Program-made: the position numbers and the translations under genes
Part shown: positions 10,035 through 18,373 of the stretch, in pieces
How the letters are laid out: each line of letters opens with the position of its first letter
Numbering within the stretch: position 1 is the stretch's first letter
Notes under the pieces: generated by a model
The model's database searches: none
What the model was told of the DNA's origin: nothing
The model's input: the letters and a program-made list of their open reading frames with translations, nothing else
Source of the DNA: Phascolarctobacterium faecium DSM 14760
GTDB lineage: Bacteria > Bacillota > Negativicutes > Acidaminococcales > Acidaminococcaceae
Length of the DNA: 64,000 bases
Assembly (NCBI RefSeq): GCF_003269275.1
Contig: NZ_QLTS01000007.1
Location: forward strand, 1 to 64,000
Direction: 5' to 3'

Positions 10035-11242
10035 CAGCGCTGCCACCTCCCCTCAGCAGGTGAAACGACACGCATCTGCGTCCTGCGTGTATCGGGCGAC
10101 AGCCGCTCCAGCTTTTCACGTTTACACTCGTCGCGATAAACTGAAAGCACCAGTCCGATCGAAGCCAGAGTTATCAGCATCGAAGTACCGCCATAACTGA
10201 TAAAGGACAAAGGCACGCCGATTACAGGCAGCAGTCCGCACACCATTGCCATATTGGCAACCGCCTGTCCCACGATAAGCAGGCTGACGCCGGAAACAAG
10301 AATAAAGCCCCGTTCATCTTTAGTATTCATAGCAATACGAAAAAATGCCGCCGCCAGTAACAGAAACACCGAAATCAGGATCGCCGCACCCAGCAGTCCC
10401 CATTCCTGACAAAAGATAGCAAATGCAAAATCTGTATGCGCCTCAGGCAGATAAAAGAACTTGCCGCTGCCCTGCCCCCACGGCAAACCTGTCAGACCGC
10501 CGCTGCCGATCGACATCAGCGACTGTACCATCTGATAGCCCGTATTAGCCTCATCGCTCCACGGGTCCAGCCATACTTTAACACGCTGCAGCCGATAAGG
10601 GGCCATGATCGCCCCTGCCACCGCCACTGCGCCTAAAATCCCCAACAGGCCTACTACCTCACGCAGACGCAGACCTGCCAAAATATACAGACCCACCATC
10701 AGCGCTACGATAATAGCCGCCGTACCCATATCCGGCTGTTTCAAAACCAGAATGCCGTAGATCACCGTCCCCACAAAAGGCCAGACGGTATCCTTATTCA
10801 GCAGACTGATCGACTGACGCTTACGCAGCATTTCACCAAGCAGAGCTGCCCCCAGAAGGATCACGGCAATCTTCGCAAGCTCTGAAGGCTGAATAGAAAT
10901 TCCGCCCACATACAACCAGCGCTGAGCACCCTTATTAGTCGTACCGATCAGATCTACTAAAAGCAGCAGGCTGCCGACACCAAAATAGATGGCTTTCAGC
11001 CAAAAATCGTTGAGCCACGTTTTATACGAAGGCGCACGAAATCCCAGCCACAGCATCAGCATCAGTCCGGCTGCGCCAAAAATCAAGTACCGCTTCAGAT
11101 AATAATAACCATCCTCAAACATATCCCGCGCTTCGACAAAGCTGGCGCTGAACACATTGATACAGCCCACGAGCATCAGCAGTAAAGTCAGGCTGATGAT
11201 CGCATCCTTGGGATTATCCCAGATCAAAAATCGTTTCTTCAT
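10034..11242 (-). CDS. ftsW: FtsW/RodA-family SEDS glycosyltransferase
   Basis: A 402-residue polytopic protein with about ten membrane helices that polymerises lipid II together with a class B PBP. SEDS signatures include QPSELAK, the large extracytoplasmic loop with EAHTDFAFAI (probable catalytic Asp) and PLSFISYGGTSM near the C terminus. It overlaps the following PBP gene by one base, which implies translational coupling. It sits 11 bases after trmB. FtsW is preferred over RodA from the partner PBP and the PLxFISYGG motif, but the distinction is by context. Confidence 0.9.
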   Translation of the reverse strand: MKKRFLIWDNPKDAIISLTLLLMLVGCINVFSASFVEARDMFEDGYYYLKRYLIFGAAGLMLMLWLGFRAPSYKTWLNDFWLKAIYFGVGSLLLLVDLIGTTNKGAQRWLYVGGISIQPSELAKIAVILLGAALLGEMLRKRQSISLLNKDTVWPFVGTVIYGILVLKQPDMGTAAIIVALMVGLYILAGLRLREVVGLLGILGAVAVAGAIMAPYRLQRVKVWLDPWSDEANTGYQMVQSLMSIGSGGLTGLPWGQGSGKFFYLPEAHTDFAFAIFCQEWGLLGAAILISVFLLLAAAFFRIAMNTKDERGFILVSGVSLLIVGQAVANMAMVCGLLPVIGVPLSFISYGGTSMLITLASIGLVLSVYRDECKREKLERLSPDTRRTQMRVVSPAEGRWQR

Positions 11243-11253
11243 AACAGCCTCTC

Positions 11254-11892
11254 TTAAAATACCACTTCACAAAAATTTATCGGTGTCCCCAAAGAGCTGA
11301 ATTTACGCTCATATTCCGTCTGCACTTCATTATCATAATCTGAGTTATGCAGATCATAGCTCAACGCAATGATCTCCAGGCCAAATTCCTTAAATTCCTC
11401 AACTGAAAAATCGAACAGCGCTCTGTTATCCGTTTTAAAACGCAGGTGTCCGCCTTTTCCTAAAAGTCTTTGATATTTCGCCAAGAAATTACGATGCGTC
11501 AGCCGGCGTTTGGCGTGACGCGCTTTCGGCCACGGATCGCTGAAATTCAAATATAATTCTTTGATCTCGCCCGGCTCGAACCAGTCCTCCATATGCTCTG
11601 CATTAGCGCAGATGACCTTGATATTATCCATCTTATTTTCTTTGGCAGTTTTACCGGGATAATAAGCAATATCGTGTTGCGTTTCCACACCAATAAAAGC
11701 CTTTTCCGGATGCAGCTCCGCCATCCCGATAATAAAGCGGCCTTTGCCGCAGCCAATCTCCAGACATAAACGCTTACCGGGAAACAGTTCCTGCCAGCGT
11801 CCTTTATAATTTTCCAAATCATGCATCAAAACATATTCACCTTTTAAATCCTGCATTGCTTCTTCGATCCATGGTTTTTTTCTTAGTCTCAT
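11254..11892 (-). CDS. trmB: tRNA (guanine-N7)-methyltransferase
   Basis: A 212-residue SAM-dependent methyltransferase that makes m7G46 in tRNA variable loops. The SAM-binding LEIGCGKGRFI is near residue 41. The TrmB-specific YLNFSDPWPKARHAKRRLTH, with the tRNA-binding Asp-Pro-Trp-Pro and basic run, is around residues 113-132. Length is typical. It heads the trmB-ftsW-PBP transcription unit on the minus strand; GGCGGG precedes the ATG. Confidence 0.95.
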   Translation of the reverse strand: MRLRKKPWIEEAMQDLKGEYVLMHDLENYKGRWQELFPGKRLCLEIGCGKGRFIIGMAELHPEKAFIGVETQHDIAYYPGKTAKENKMDNIKVICANAEHMEDWFEPGEIKELYLNFSDPWPKARHAKRRLTHRNFLAKYQRLLGKGGHLRFKTDNRALFDFSVEEFKEFGLEIIALSYDLHNSDYDNEVQTEYERKFSSLGTPINFCEVVF

Positions 11893-12037
11893 ACTGACCC
11901 GCCTTTGTAAAATCTAAATACAAATCCAATTTATATTATATAACATAATAGAGTTCTAATCATCATTTTTATAAAAAATTACCATTGTATTGTAACCAGA
12001 AAAACCTTTCACACCTGCTGCCAATACCCTGTACAAA

Positions 12038-12072
12038 TAAAAAAAGCCTGCCGCGGCAGCAGCAGACTTTTC
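12038..12072 (-). terminator. Rho-independent terminator
   Basis: On the minus strand a CTGCCGCGGCAG-centred GC-rich hairpin is followed by CTTTTTTT. It lies just downstream of the exported repeat-protein gene. Confidence 0.8.
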
Positions 12073-12089
12073 CTATTTTAACAATAAAT

Positions 12090-12710
12090 TCATTTTACGC
12101 TGGCTATTTTTTCCCTGATCGCATCTAACTTTTCACGACTGACATCCAATTCATAAGCCACATAACTCCAGTCATGCGTCGGCGGACGATGAGCAGCCAA
12201 AATGCTCTCTGCCGTGCTGCCAGAAGCTTGTGCCAGCAGTGCGGCATGCAGCACATCATTCAGCGCGTAATTCTGACGCAGGTAAGGAAGGATGTCCTTT
12301 TCTTTCAAGCCAAGTGCAGCGGCAAAATAACGGGCATCATTTCTATCACGTGCCGCTTTAATATCGTTGGGCGTGATACCCGTTAAATATTCTACCCTCG
12401 GCCAGCTGTTGTTCTCTTTCAGACGCAGGATCTCATTGATATTTTTCCCGGAAGCCAGTGACAGCAGAGCAGCGTGGCGCAGCTCTTTAAAACCCCAGCC
12501 TCGGTCAAACTCCGTCTGCAGAACAGACGCATCAATATCAAAACGTTTACTGATCTTCTGCAGTTCTGCAGTTTCACGTACCTGCGGCGGAACCAGTACT
12601 TGTCCCGGAGCTGGCCGTACCGGTTTGGCTTCGGCCGTTTGAGCCGCAACAGAAAATGTTATGGCTGTGAAAACAGCCATAATAACGGCCGCTAATTTGT
12701 TCTTGAACAT
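12090..12710 (-). CDS. Exported protein with a duplicated helical domain, function unknown
   Basis: 206 residues with a clear signal peptide (hydrophobic AAVIMAVFTAITFSVAA, cleavage after AEA). The mature part contains two similar units of about 70 residues. Each has an AALL-x-x-ASG-x3-x-x-IL core followed by W-x-x-V-x-Y and an amphipathic helix ending in IKAAR or LDAIR. I do not recognise the family. The duplication suggests a periplasmic scaffold or binding protein. The ATG at 12710 is chosen with AGGTG seven bases upstream; an in-frame GTG at 12719 overlaps that site. The gene is monocistronic, with its own promoter and terminator. Confidence 0.75.
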   Translation of the reverse strand: MFKNKLAAVIMAVFTAITFSVAAQTAEAKPVRPAPGQVLVPPQVRETAELQKISKRFDIDASVLQTEFDRGWGFKELRHAALLSLASGKNINEILRLKENNSWPRVEYLTGITPNDIKAARDRNDARYFAAALGLKEKDILPYLRQNYALNDVLHAALLAQASGSTAESILAAHRPPTHDWSYVAYELDVSREKLDAIREKIASVK

Positions 12711-12744
12711 TGTCAACACCTGCTTTCATACTTAAGTTGGCTTT

Positions 12745-12773
12745 ATTATAATCGCTCAAATTTTACTTGGCAA
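12745..12773 (-). promoter_or_regulatory. Sigma70-type promoter for the exported repeat protein
   Basis: On the minus strand TTGCCA and TATAAT are separated by 17 bases and end about 35 bases before the chosen start codon. Confidence 0.7.
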
Positions 12774-12887
12774 TAAAACTGTACTTCATAAACTTTCTTT
12801 TTTCTTAAATTTAACCTGGTTATTTAAAAAAAGATATTGTCCAGTCTCCTCTGCGCGCCTTTATAACTATTTTAAATACTGCAAAAA

Positions 12888-12922
12888 TAAAAAACAGAGT
12901 GCAAATGCACTCTGTTTTTTAT
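12888..12922 (-). terminator. Terminator of the regulator gene
   Basis: A perfect stem (AAACAGAGTGCA paired with TGCACTCTGTTT) with a two-base loop is flanked by A and T runs. It lies 18 bases beyond the stop of the minus-strand regulator. Confidence 0.9.
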
Positions 12923-12940
12923 TTATTTTTCGAATTTTTA

Positions 12941-14830
12941 TTAATCCTCTTTGCCGACTTTAGGTCCCAGTCCATATTTTTTCAAATAACGGTACAGGGT
13001 AACACGGCTGACATCAAGCATTCCTGCCAGTTTACTGATATTACCGCCGGCAGATTTCCAGGCCGCAATAAAAGCGTCTTTATCATATTTCCAGGATTTC
13101 TCAAGCGTCCGGTCACCAGGAAGCTTGATATTATCGGATTCGATGATCGCTCCGGGAGTATGGAAGAATGCCTGCTCGATAACTCCCTGCAGCTGTTTGA
13201 TATTACCGGGCCAGCTGCAGCTTGTCAAAAGATTCAGCGCTTCCGGCGACAAACGTTTCGGCGGCAGATTATGCTGCGCCGACATTTCAGCCAGAATATG
13301 GGAAGCGATGACCTCAATATCTTTCACGCGCTCGCGCAGAGGCGGAACACGCATTGTCGTATCCAATACCAGCTCATATAAGGCTTTTGAGAAAAGTCCC
13401 TTATCAGACAAGCGTTTTAAATTAGAATCGCAGGCGGCGATCACACGCACGTTTAACTTCTTGCGAATACCGGTTTCACGGTTTACCAAACCATTTTTCA
13501 AGGCATCAGCCAGCTTATCGCCCATTTCCACAGGCAGCTTTTCGACTTCATCCAGGAATAGCGTACCACCCAGTGCCAGCTCCAGTTTACCGGCCATTGG
13601 CTGACGGTCACCGTCTACACTGCCGAAAAATTCTTCTTCCAACGCCTCGATCGGCGCATTCGAACACTTCACAACGATCAACGGCGCAGCCGCACGCGGA
13701 CTGGCCTGGTGGATACCATGGGCCAAACGCTGCTTGCCGGTCCCCGGCTCGCCCTGAAGCAGGATATTATTATCGCTGCGGGCAATACGCGAAGCCTTAT
13801 GCTGCAAAGCCAAAAATTCACTGGTCTCGCCCACCATGCTGTACAGACTGTAGCGGGAGCTATAGCCGGTAGCATGGGCAATCGTAGTTTTCAGATCTTC
13901 GATCGACATCGACATCACCAAAGCGCTTTCGACCTCACTGCCAACTTTGATCGGCATGACTGTAGTAATATCTTCATAGGTACGGTCCTGCGTGATCCAG
14001 GTGATCTCACGACGATGCGTTGGTACACCCTGCAGGGCTTTTTTGATGGGAATATGCTCATAATTCAAAAAGACGTCTTCCAGGTTCTTTTTACCATCCA
14101 GACGCTTTTGCGCATTGTTATTACAGTATTTCAGCTGCTCGTCCTGACCGATCCAGTACACGGCCACCGGCAGTTCATTCATCATCAGCTGATAAATGCT
14201 CCAGTATTCCAGCATGGAAAGATGCTGTTCGATAGAATATTTCATCGTCAAAAGCAGCGACAGCAGCAGGTCATAAGGCAGATCGTTCTGATCCAGCGAA
14301 AAGAAGGAAATAATATAGCGGATCTTACCGTTGACACAGATCGGCGCACTGCAGGCATCGCCGGAATGACTGTCTTTGATCCACATTTCCGGGCCAAACA
14401 TTAAAAACGGTACATTATGCTCACGCGCAATACTGATGCTCGAGGTACCTACGTCCTCTTCCAGTACGCGCATCCCCTGGATATCTTCGATCACTCTCTG
14501 AAAAAAGGGCAGTGCATAATTTTTGATCACATAACCGTCTTCATCGATCAGCAGCATGCTCAGATTATGAATATTGAAATGCTGTTTGCTTTGTTCATAC
14601 AAACCGTCGACATACTTTACGATAAACTCATGGGTCTTCTGATGTTCAACGATCTCCTCACGGCTCAGTTTATTGAGCTTAGGCATCGTTTCATGGGGCA
14701 GTTTCATCGCCCGGCAGCGCTGCCAGGACTCAGCCACCCAGGGATGGACGTTCGGATCGATGACACCATCTTCCATAAACTTACGATAATAGGAAGCCAG
14801 TTTTTCCTTGTTACGTTTTTCACGGATCAT
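12941..14830 (-). CDS. AcoR-like AAA+ transcriptional regulator lacking the GAFTGA loop
   Basis: 629 residues. A GAF-like N-terminal sensory region (about 80-200) is followed by a PAS-like segment (about 210-300), an AAA+ domain (330-560) and a Fis-type helix-turn-helix (597-621, NISKLAGMLDVSRVTLYRYL). Walker A is GEPGTGKQ (360-367), Walker B is LFLDEVEKLP with D427-E428, and the arginine-finger PPLRERVKDI is at 497-506. The loop that contacts sigma54, normally GAFTGA, is replaced by FGSVDGDRQPMAG (402-414). By analogy with TyrR-type proteins it may regulate sigma70 promoters. GAGGAGGGG precedes the ATG. It follows the NlpC/P60 gene by 53 bases. Confidence 0.88.
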   Translation of the reverse strand: MIREKRNKEKLASYYRKFMEDGVIDPNVHPWVAESWQRCRAMKLPHETMPKLNKLSREEIVEHQKTHEFIVKYVDGLYEQSKQHFNIHNLSMLLIDEDGYVIKNYALPFFQRVIEDIQGMRVLEEDVGTSSISIAREHNVPFLMFGPEMWIKDSHSGDACSAPICVNGKIRYIISFFSLDQNDLPYDLLLSLLLTMKYSIEQHLSMLEYWSIYQLMMNELPVAVYWIGQDEQLKYCNNNAQKRLDGKKNLEDVFLNYEHIPIKKALQGVPTHRREITWITQDRTYEDITTVMPIKVGSEVESALVMSMSIEDLKTTIAHATGYSSRYSLYSMVGETSEFLALQHKASRIARSDNNILLQGEPGTGKQRLAHGIHQASPRAAAPLIVVKCSNAPIEALEEEFFGSVDGDRQPMAGKLELALGGTLFLDEVEKLPVEMGDKLADALKNGLVNRETGIRKKLNVRVIAACDSNLKRLSDKGLFSKALYELVLDTTMRVPPLRERVKDIEVIASHILAEMSAQHNLPPKRLSPEALNLLTSCSWPGNIKQLQGVIEQAFFHTPGAIIESDNIKLPGDRTLEKSWKYDKDAFIAAWKSAGGNISKLAGMLDVSRVTLYRYLKKYGLGPKVGKED

Positions 14831-14883
14831 TATTCAGACCCCTCCTCGATTTCATCAAATATCATAAAAGCACCTGTTAAATA

Positions 14884-15570
14884 TTACACTTCACCGTTAT
14901 CGACAAGAATACGGCGCGCCCCATAATAATGGGATTTCCAATAAGTATTGTCCAGTGAATCGAGTACTACGCCGCGAGACGTCGATGCATTCCAGAACAT
15001 GCCTTTTCCGGCATAAATTCCAACATGAGATGCGCCCGGCTCATAAGTCGAGAAAAAGACCAGATCGCCTTCCTTCAGCTGGTTTTTAAGGACAAAAACA
15101 CCCTCTAAGACCTGCACATCCGCAGTACGCGGCAGCTGCGCCCTGTGCTTGCCAAAAACATACTGCACATAGGCCGAGCAGTCAAAGCCTTTAGGCGTTG
15201 TCCCTCCAAATTTATAAGGAGTACCTTTATATTTAGAAGCCGTTTTCACGACATCCCTGCCCTTGACATTGGTAATCCCTTCCTTTTTAAAGGCTTCCCA
15301 TGTGACCTTTTTATAGGTTTTATCGTCCAGGCGTCCATTCGCTTTCAGTTTATGCTTTTTCTGAAAGTTTTTCAAACTGTCGGCAGTTGCTTTACTGAAC
15401 TTACCGTCGGTACGGTCAGTAGCATATCCCAAAGTTTTCAGCTTCTGCTGAGTGACCATGATTTTCCAGTCCTTGTCACCCTCTTTAAAGGTTTTGGCAA
15501 AAGCTGCGGCAGGCAGCAGACAGATTATCAGCACAAAGGTCAGCAATGCGGTCATTTTCCTCATTACCAT
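14884..15570 (-). CDS. Secreted NlpC/P60 cell-wall hydrolase with peptidoglycan-binding domain
   Basis: 228 residues. A signal peptide (MTALLTFVLIICLLPAAAFA) precedes a PGBD-1 type binding domain (QQKLKTLGYATDRTDGKFS). The C-terminal NlpC/P60 domain has the catalytic Cys in GFDCSAYVQ and the His in SHVGIYAG. The third polar position appears to be Asn (FWNAST) rather than the more common His. The enzyme probably cleaves stem-peptide bonds, such as gamma-D-Glu-DAP. The ATG at 15570 is supported by AAGGAAGGGG. It lies 20 bases downstream of the radical SAM gene in the same direction. Confidence 0.9.
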   Translation of the reverse strand: MVMRKMTALLTFVLIICLLPAAAFAKTFKEGDKDWKIMVTQQKLKTLGYATDRTDGKFSKATADSLKNFQKKHKLKANGRLDDKTYKKVTWEAFKKEGITNVKGRDVVKTASKYKGTPYKFGGTTPKGFDCSAYVQYVFGKHRAQLPRTADVQVLEGVFVLKNQLKEGDLVFFSTYEPGASHVGIYAGKGMFWNASTSRGVVLDSLDNTYWKSHYYGARRILVDNGEV

Positions 15571-15590
15571 CGATCCCCTTCCTTGCACAC

Positions 15591-16490
15591 TCAATATCTC
15601 GTATTGTTATAAACGTCCCAGTCCTTGATCTTACCTAATTCGGAAGCGCTCCAGGCAATCTCGCCCAGCAGCCTCTCCTTGTCTTTCGGCAGGGTCCCTG
15701 CCAGCTGAACATAATTAGAAACATGGTTACTGCGGAAAATGCACGGATGATCTTCCGGCAGTTCGACAGCAGCTAAAATACTATACAATTCTTCCATTAA
15801 ACCCTGTGGTGGCAGCGGTTCAAATTCTCCGCGTTCAAACTGATCCAGCAGCTCGCTGCCGCGGTACAGCATCAAACACAACGCGCTCAGCATCGTCGGC
15901 TTGATAGCATTGATCGCTTTGGCAGTTTCCGCCGCATGGCGCTTGCTGCCTAGTTTGCCCGCCAGGCCCAGAATAATCATCATCGACAGCTTCATGCCTG
16001 CCGCAATAACCTTCCGGCCTGCTTCAACAGCCTCTTCGCCGCTGACGCCTTTCTTCACGGCCTGCAAGGTAATATCATCACCTGTCTCCATGCCGTAATA
16101 AAGCAGCTTCAAACCTGCTTCGCGCAGCTCGACCAGCTCTTCATGCGATTTACGCAGGATATCCTTTGGAGCGGAATAAGCCGCTACCCTCTGGAGCTTC
16201 GGAAAAGTTTTATATAACGCGTCTAAAATTTTTAAAAGACGCGGCGTCGACAGTACCAAAGCGTCACCGTCGGCTAAAAACACTCTGCGAACCGAATTTC
16301 TGCCGTGAACGGCAGCAGCCTCGATCTGTCTGGCGACCTCGTCCTCAGTCAGTACCTGAAACGGCACGCCTCTGTACATATTACAGTAAGTACATTTGTT
16401 ATGGGCGCAGCCGCGGGTCACACGCAAGATAAAACTGCGGGCTTCACTGGGCGGACGGAAGACAGGAGTGTCATAAGAGTCAAAAAACAT
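15591..16490 (-). CDS. Radical SAM protein (COG1032-like)
   Basis: 299 residues. An N-terminal radical SAM cluster motif is TRGCAHNKCTYCNMYRG, with spacing C-x4-C-x2-C instead of the textbook C-x3-C-x2-C. Downstream elements fit a TIM-barrel radical SAM fold: YYGMETGDD, a GMKLSMMIILGLAG strand and a basic RHAAETAKAINAIKP helix. The Cys spacing recurs in a COG1032 subgroup of unassigned function, so it is probably a real subfamily trait. GGGAGGT precedes the ATG. The substrate is not predictable from sequence. Confidence 0.85.
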   Translation of the reverse strand: MFFDSYDTPVFRPPSEARSFILRVTRGCAHNKCTYCNMYRGVPFQVLTEDEVARQIEAAAVHGRNSVRRVFLADGDALVLSTPRLLKILDALYKTFPKLQRVAAYSAPKDILRKSHEELVELREAGLKLLYYGMETGDDITLQAVKKGVSGEEAVEAGRKVIAAGMKLSMMIILGLAGKLGSKRHAAETAKAINAIKPTMLSALCLMLYRGSELLDQFERGEFEPLPPQGLMEELYSILAAVELPEDHPCIFRSNHVSNYVQLAGTLPKDKERLLGEIAWSASELGKIKDWDVYNNTRY

Positions 16491-16978
16491 GTATACCTCC
16501 CGGTATCCTAAATTGTACCGGCAGTATCAAAAATACTCAACTTGATGACTGCCAGGATTACAGTAAAGCGATTTTAAGCTCGTAATAAGCAACTTATAAT
16601 ACACTTTACGATACCTATTATAACTTATTTTACAGTATTCCGCAGTAGTTTTTCGTGAATTTTTTGAGAAAATATGGCTAAAGTGTAAAATAAATCTGCT
16701 TTTTTTGTTAAATTTATAGCAAATATTCAGTGTATTATCAGGAAAAATGCACTTTTTTCAGGTACTTCACATTTTTTGTAGACAATCGTTTTTCTCTGCA
16801 TTGTATTTACAACAAATATAGTTGACTTGCATTTTATTACATTCTTTACTATTTTTCTGATACCTGGCAATATTACTTGAAAATGTTGCTGAAACAATTG
16901 CTATTTCTGCAGTTACGCCTTATAATATATGTTAAATCTTTATTAGTATACACTATTTGTTTTTAACGAGGTGACAAC
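16491..16978 (+). other. 488-base AT-rich intergenic region upstream of rnf
   Basis: No coding potential or recognisable RNA was seen between the divergently transcribed radical SAM gene and rnfC. It is rich in A/T runs and holds at least one good promoter (16898-16926). A second candidate (TTGACT-17-TTTACT, near 16823) lies further upstream. Its length leaves room for upstream regulator sites, but no palindromic operator was convincing. Confidence 0.5.
16898..16926 (+). promoter_or_regulatory. Promoter of the rnf operon
   Basis: TTGCTA and TATAAT are separated by 17 bases. The predicted start of transcription leaves a leader of about 45 bases ending in the rnfC Shine-Dalgarno GAGGTG. Confidence 0.7.
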
Positions 16979-18340
16979 ATGTTTTCCCGTCTACATACCT
17001 TTATAGGCGGCACTCATATCGATGCTGCTAAAAATTTAACTGCGGAACTGCCGATCGAGGCTATCCCCGCACCCGAGAAAGTCGTGCTGCCGCTCTCGAT
17101 GCATATCGGAGCTCCTGCCAAACCATTGGTACAGCCTGGCGAAAAGGTATATCTTGGACAAAAGATCGCCGAAGCCCAGGGAGCAGTCAGCAGCAATATC
17201 CATGCCAGTGTCAGCGGCATGGTCGTTGGCAGCGAAAGACGCTTTCTTCCCAACGGCACCGTCGCGGCCTGTATGGTCATCAAAAATGACGGCCAGGACA
17301 CGCTCGACCCCACGATCACACCGCGTGAAAGCGGTCTGGTACTTCCGCCTGATGAGATCAGACAGCTTCTGGCAGAAAAAGGGATCGTAGGTATGGGCGG
17401 CGCAACCTTCCCGACACATGTCAAATATGCGCCGCAGAGCAGCGGCCGCATCATTGACACAGTTATCCTAAACGGTATCGAATGTGAACCCTTTATTACC
17501 GCCGACTACCGTATTCTTATCGAACATGCCGATGAAGTAATTCGCGGCCTGAAATATTTCCTGAAAGCATCTTTAGCCAACAAAGGCATCATTGCCATCG
17601 AAGATAATAAACCACGGGCTATCGAGCTTTTTAATCAGCTTACTGCTGACGATCCTAATATCAGCGTCGTTGTCTGTCCCGAAAAATATCCTCAGGGCAG
17701 CGAACGCCATCTGATCTATGCCGTTACCGGCCGCGTTGTCCCTGAGAGAGCCCTTCCCTCGGCTGTTGGCGTAATCGTCGATAATGTAGCCACTGCAATG
17801 CAGGCGGCTCTGGCAGTTAAAGACGACCTGCCCTGTTATGAGCGTATCGTCACTGTCAGCGGCAACGCCGTTCACAAACCGGGTAATTATCGTGTCCGCA
17901 TCGGGACACTTTACAGCCACCTTGTCGAGCAGGGTGCCCAGGGCCTGAAAAACGATCCGGCCCGCATCATTTCCGGCGGTCCGATGATGGGCTTTTCCCT
18001 GCATTCGCTTGATTTTCCTGTTCTCAAGGGCACTGGCGGGCTGCTGCTTTTTGATCACCAGTCTGAACTGGCCAAGCTGCCGCCTGAAAATCCCTGTGTT
18101 CGCTGCGGAAAATGTGTCGATACCTGTCCGATGTTTTTAGAACCGACCCAGCTTTTCAAAGCAGTCAAACGTCGTGATTGGCCGGCAGCTTTGGCCGGCC
18201 ACGTTGGTACCTGTATCGAATGCGGCTCCTGCGCCTATAACTGTCCAGCCCATATCCCCCTTGTCCAGTATATCCGCATGGGCAAACAGTTTATCCTTAC
18301 TGACGGCTTCGGCGGTCATAACCCTTACTATAAAAAATAA
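16979..18340 (+). CDS. rnfC: Rnf electron transport complex subunit C
   Basis: A 453-residue cytoplasmic-face subunit that binds NADH and FMN and passes electrons within the ferredoxin:NAD oxidoreductase. The N-terminal part resembles the NuoF-type NADH/FMN fold (GGATFPTHVK and NGIECEPFITADYR). Two 4Fe-4S motifs lie near the C terminus (CVRCGKCVDTCP and CIECGSCAYNCP). The complex couples ferredoxin oxidation to Na+ or H+ export. It is the first gene of the operon, preceded by GAGGTG. The C-D-G-E-A-B order matches clostridial-type Rnf. Confidence 0.97.
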   Translation: MFSRLHTFIGGTHIDAAKNLTAELPIEAIPAPEKVVLPLSMHIGAPAKPLVQPGEKVYLGQKIAEAQGAVSSNIHASVSGMVVGSERRFLPNGTVAACMVIKNDGQDTLDPTITPRESGLVLPPDEIRQLLAEKGIVGMGGATFPTHVKYAPQSSGRIIDTVILNGIECEPFITADYRILIEHADEVIRGLKYFLKASLANKGIIAIEDNKPRAIELFNQLTADDPNISVVVCPEKYPQGSERHLIYAVTGRVVPERALPSAVGVIVDNVATAMQAALAVKDDLPCYERIVTVSGNAVHKPGNYRVRIGTLYSHLVEQGAQGLKNDPARIISGGPMMGFSLHSLDFPVLKGTGGLLLFDHQSELAKLPPENPCVRCGKCVDTCPMFLEPTQLFKAVKRRDWPAALAGHVGTCIECGSCAYNCPAHIPLVQYIRMGKQFILTDGFGGHNPYYKK

Positions 18341-18373
18341 GTATCTTGTGCACGTATAGAAAGGAAGACTCTT

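Noticed and set aside
13709-14404. 231-codon open frame on the plus strand opposite the AcoR-like regulator
   Set aside because: It lies fully antisense to a gene with clear AAA+ motifs, has no ribosome site and no recognisable domain. Long antisense frames are common here because of codon bias.
16491-16978. Rex or other redox-operator in the rnf upstream region
   Set aside because: No TTGTGA-type dyad with proper spacing was found by eye.
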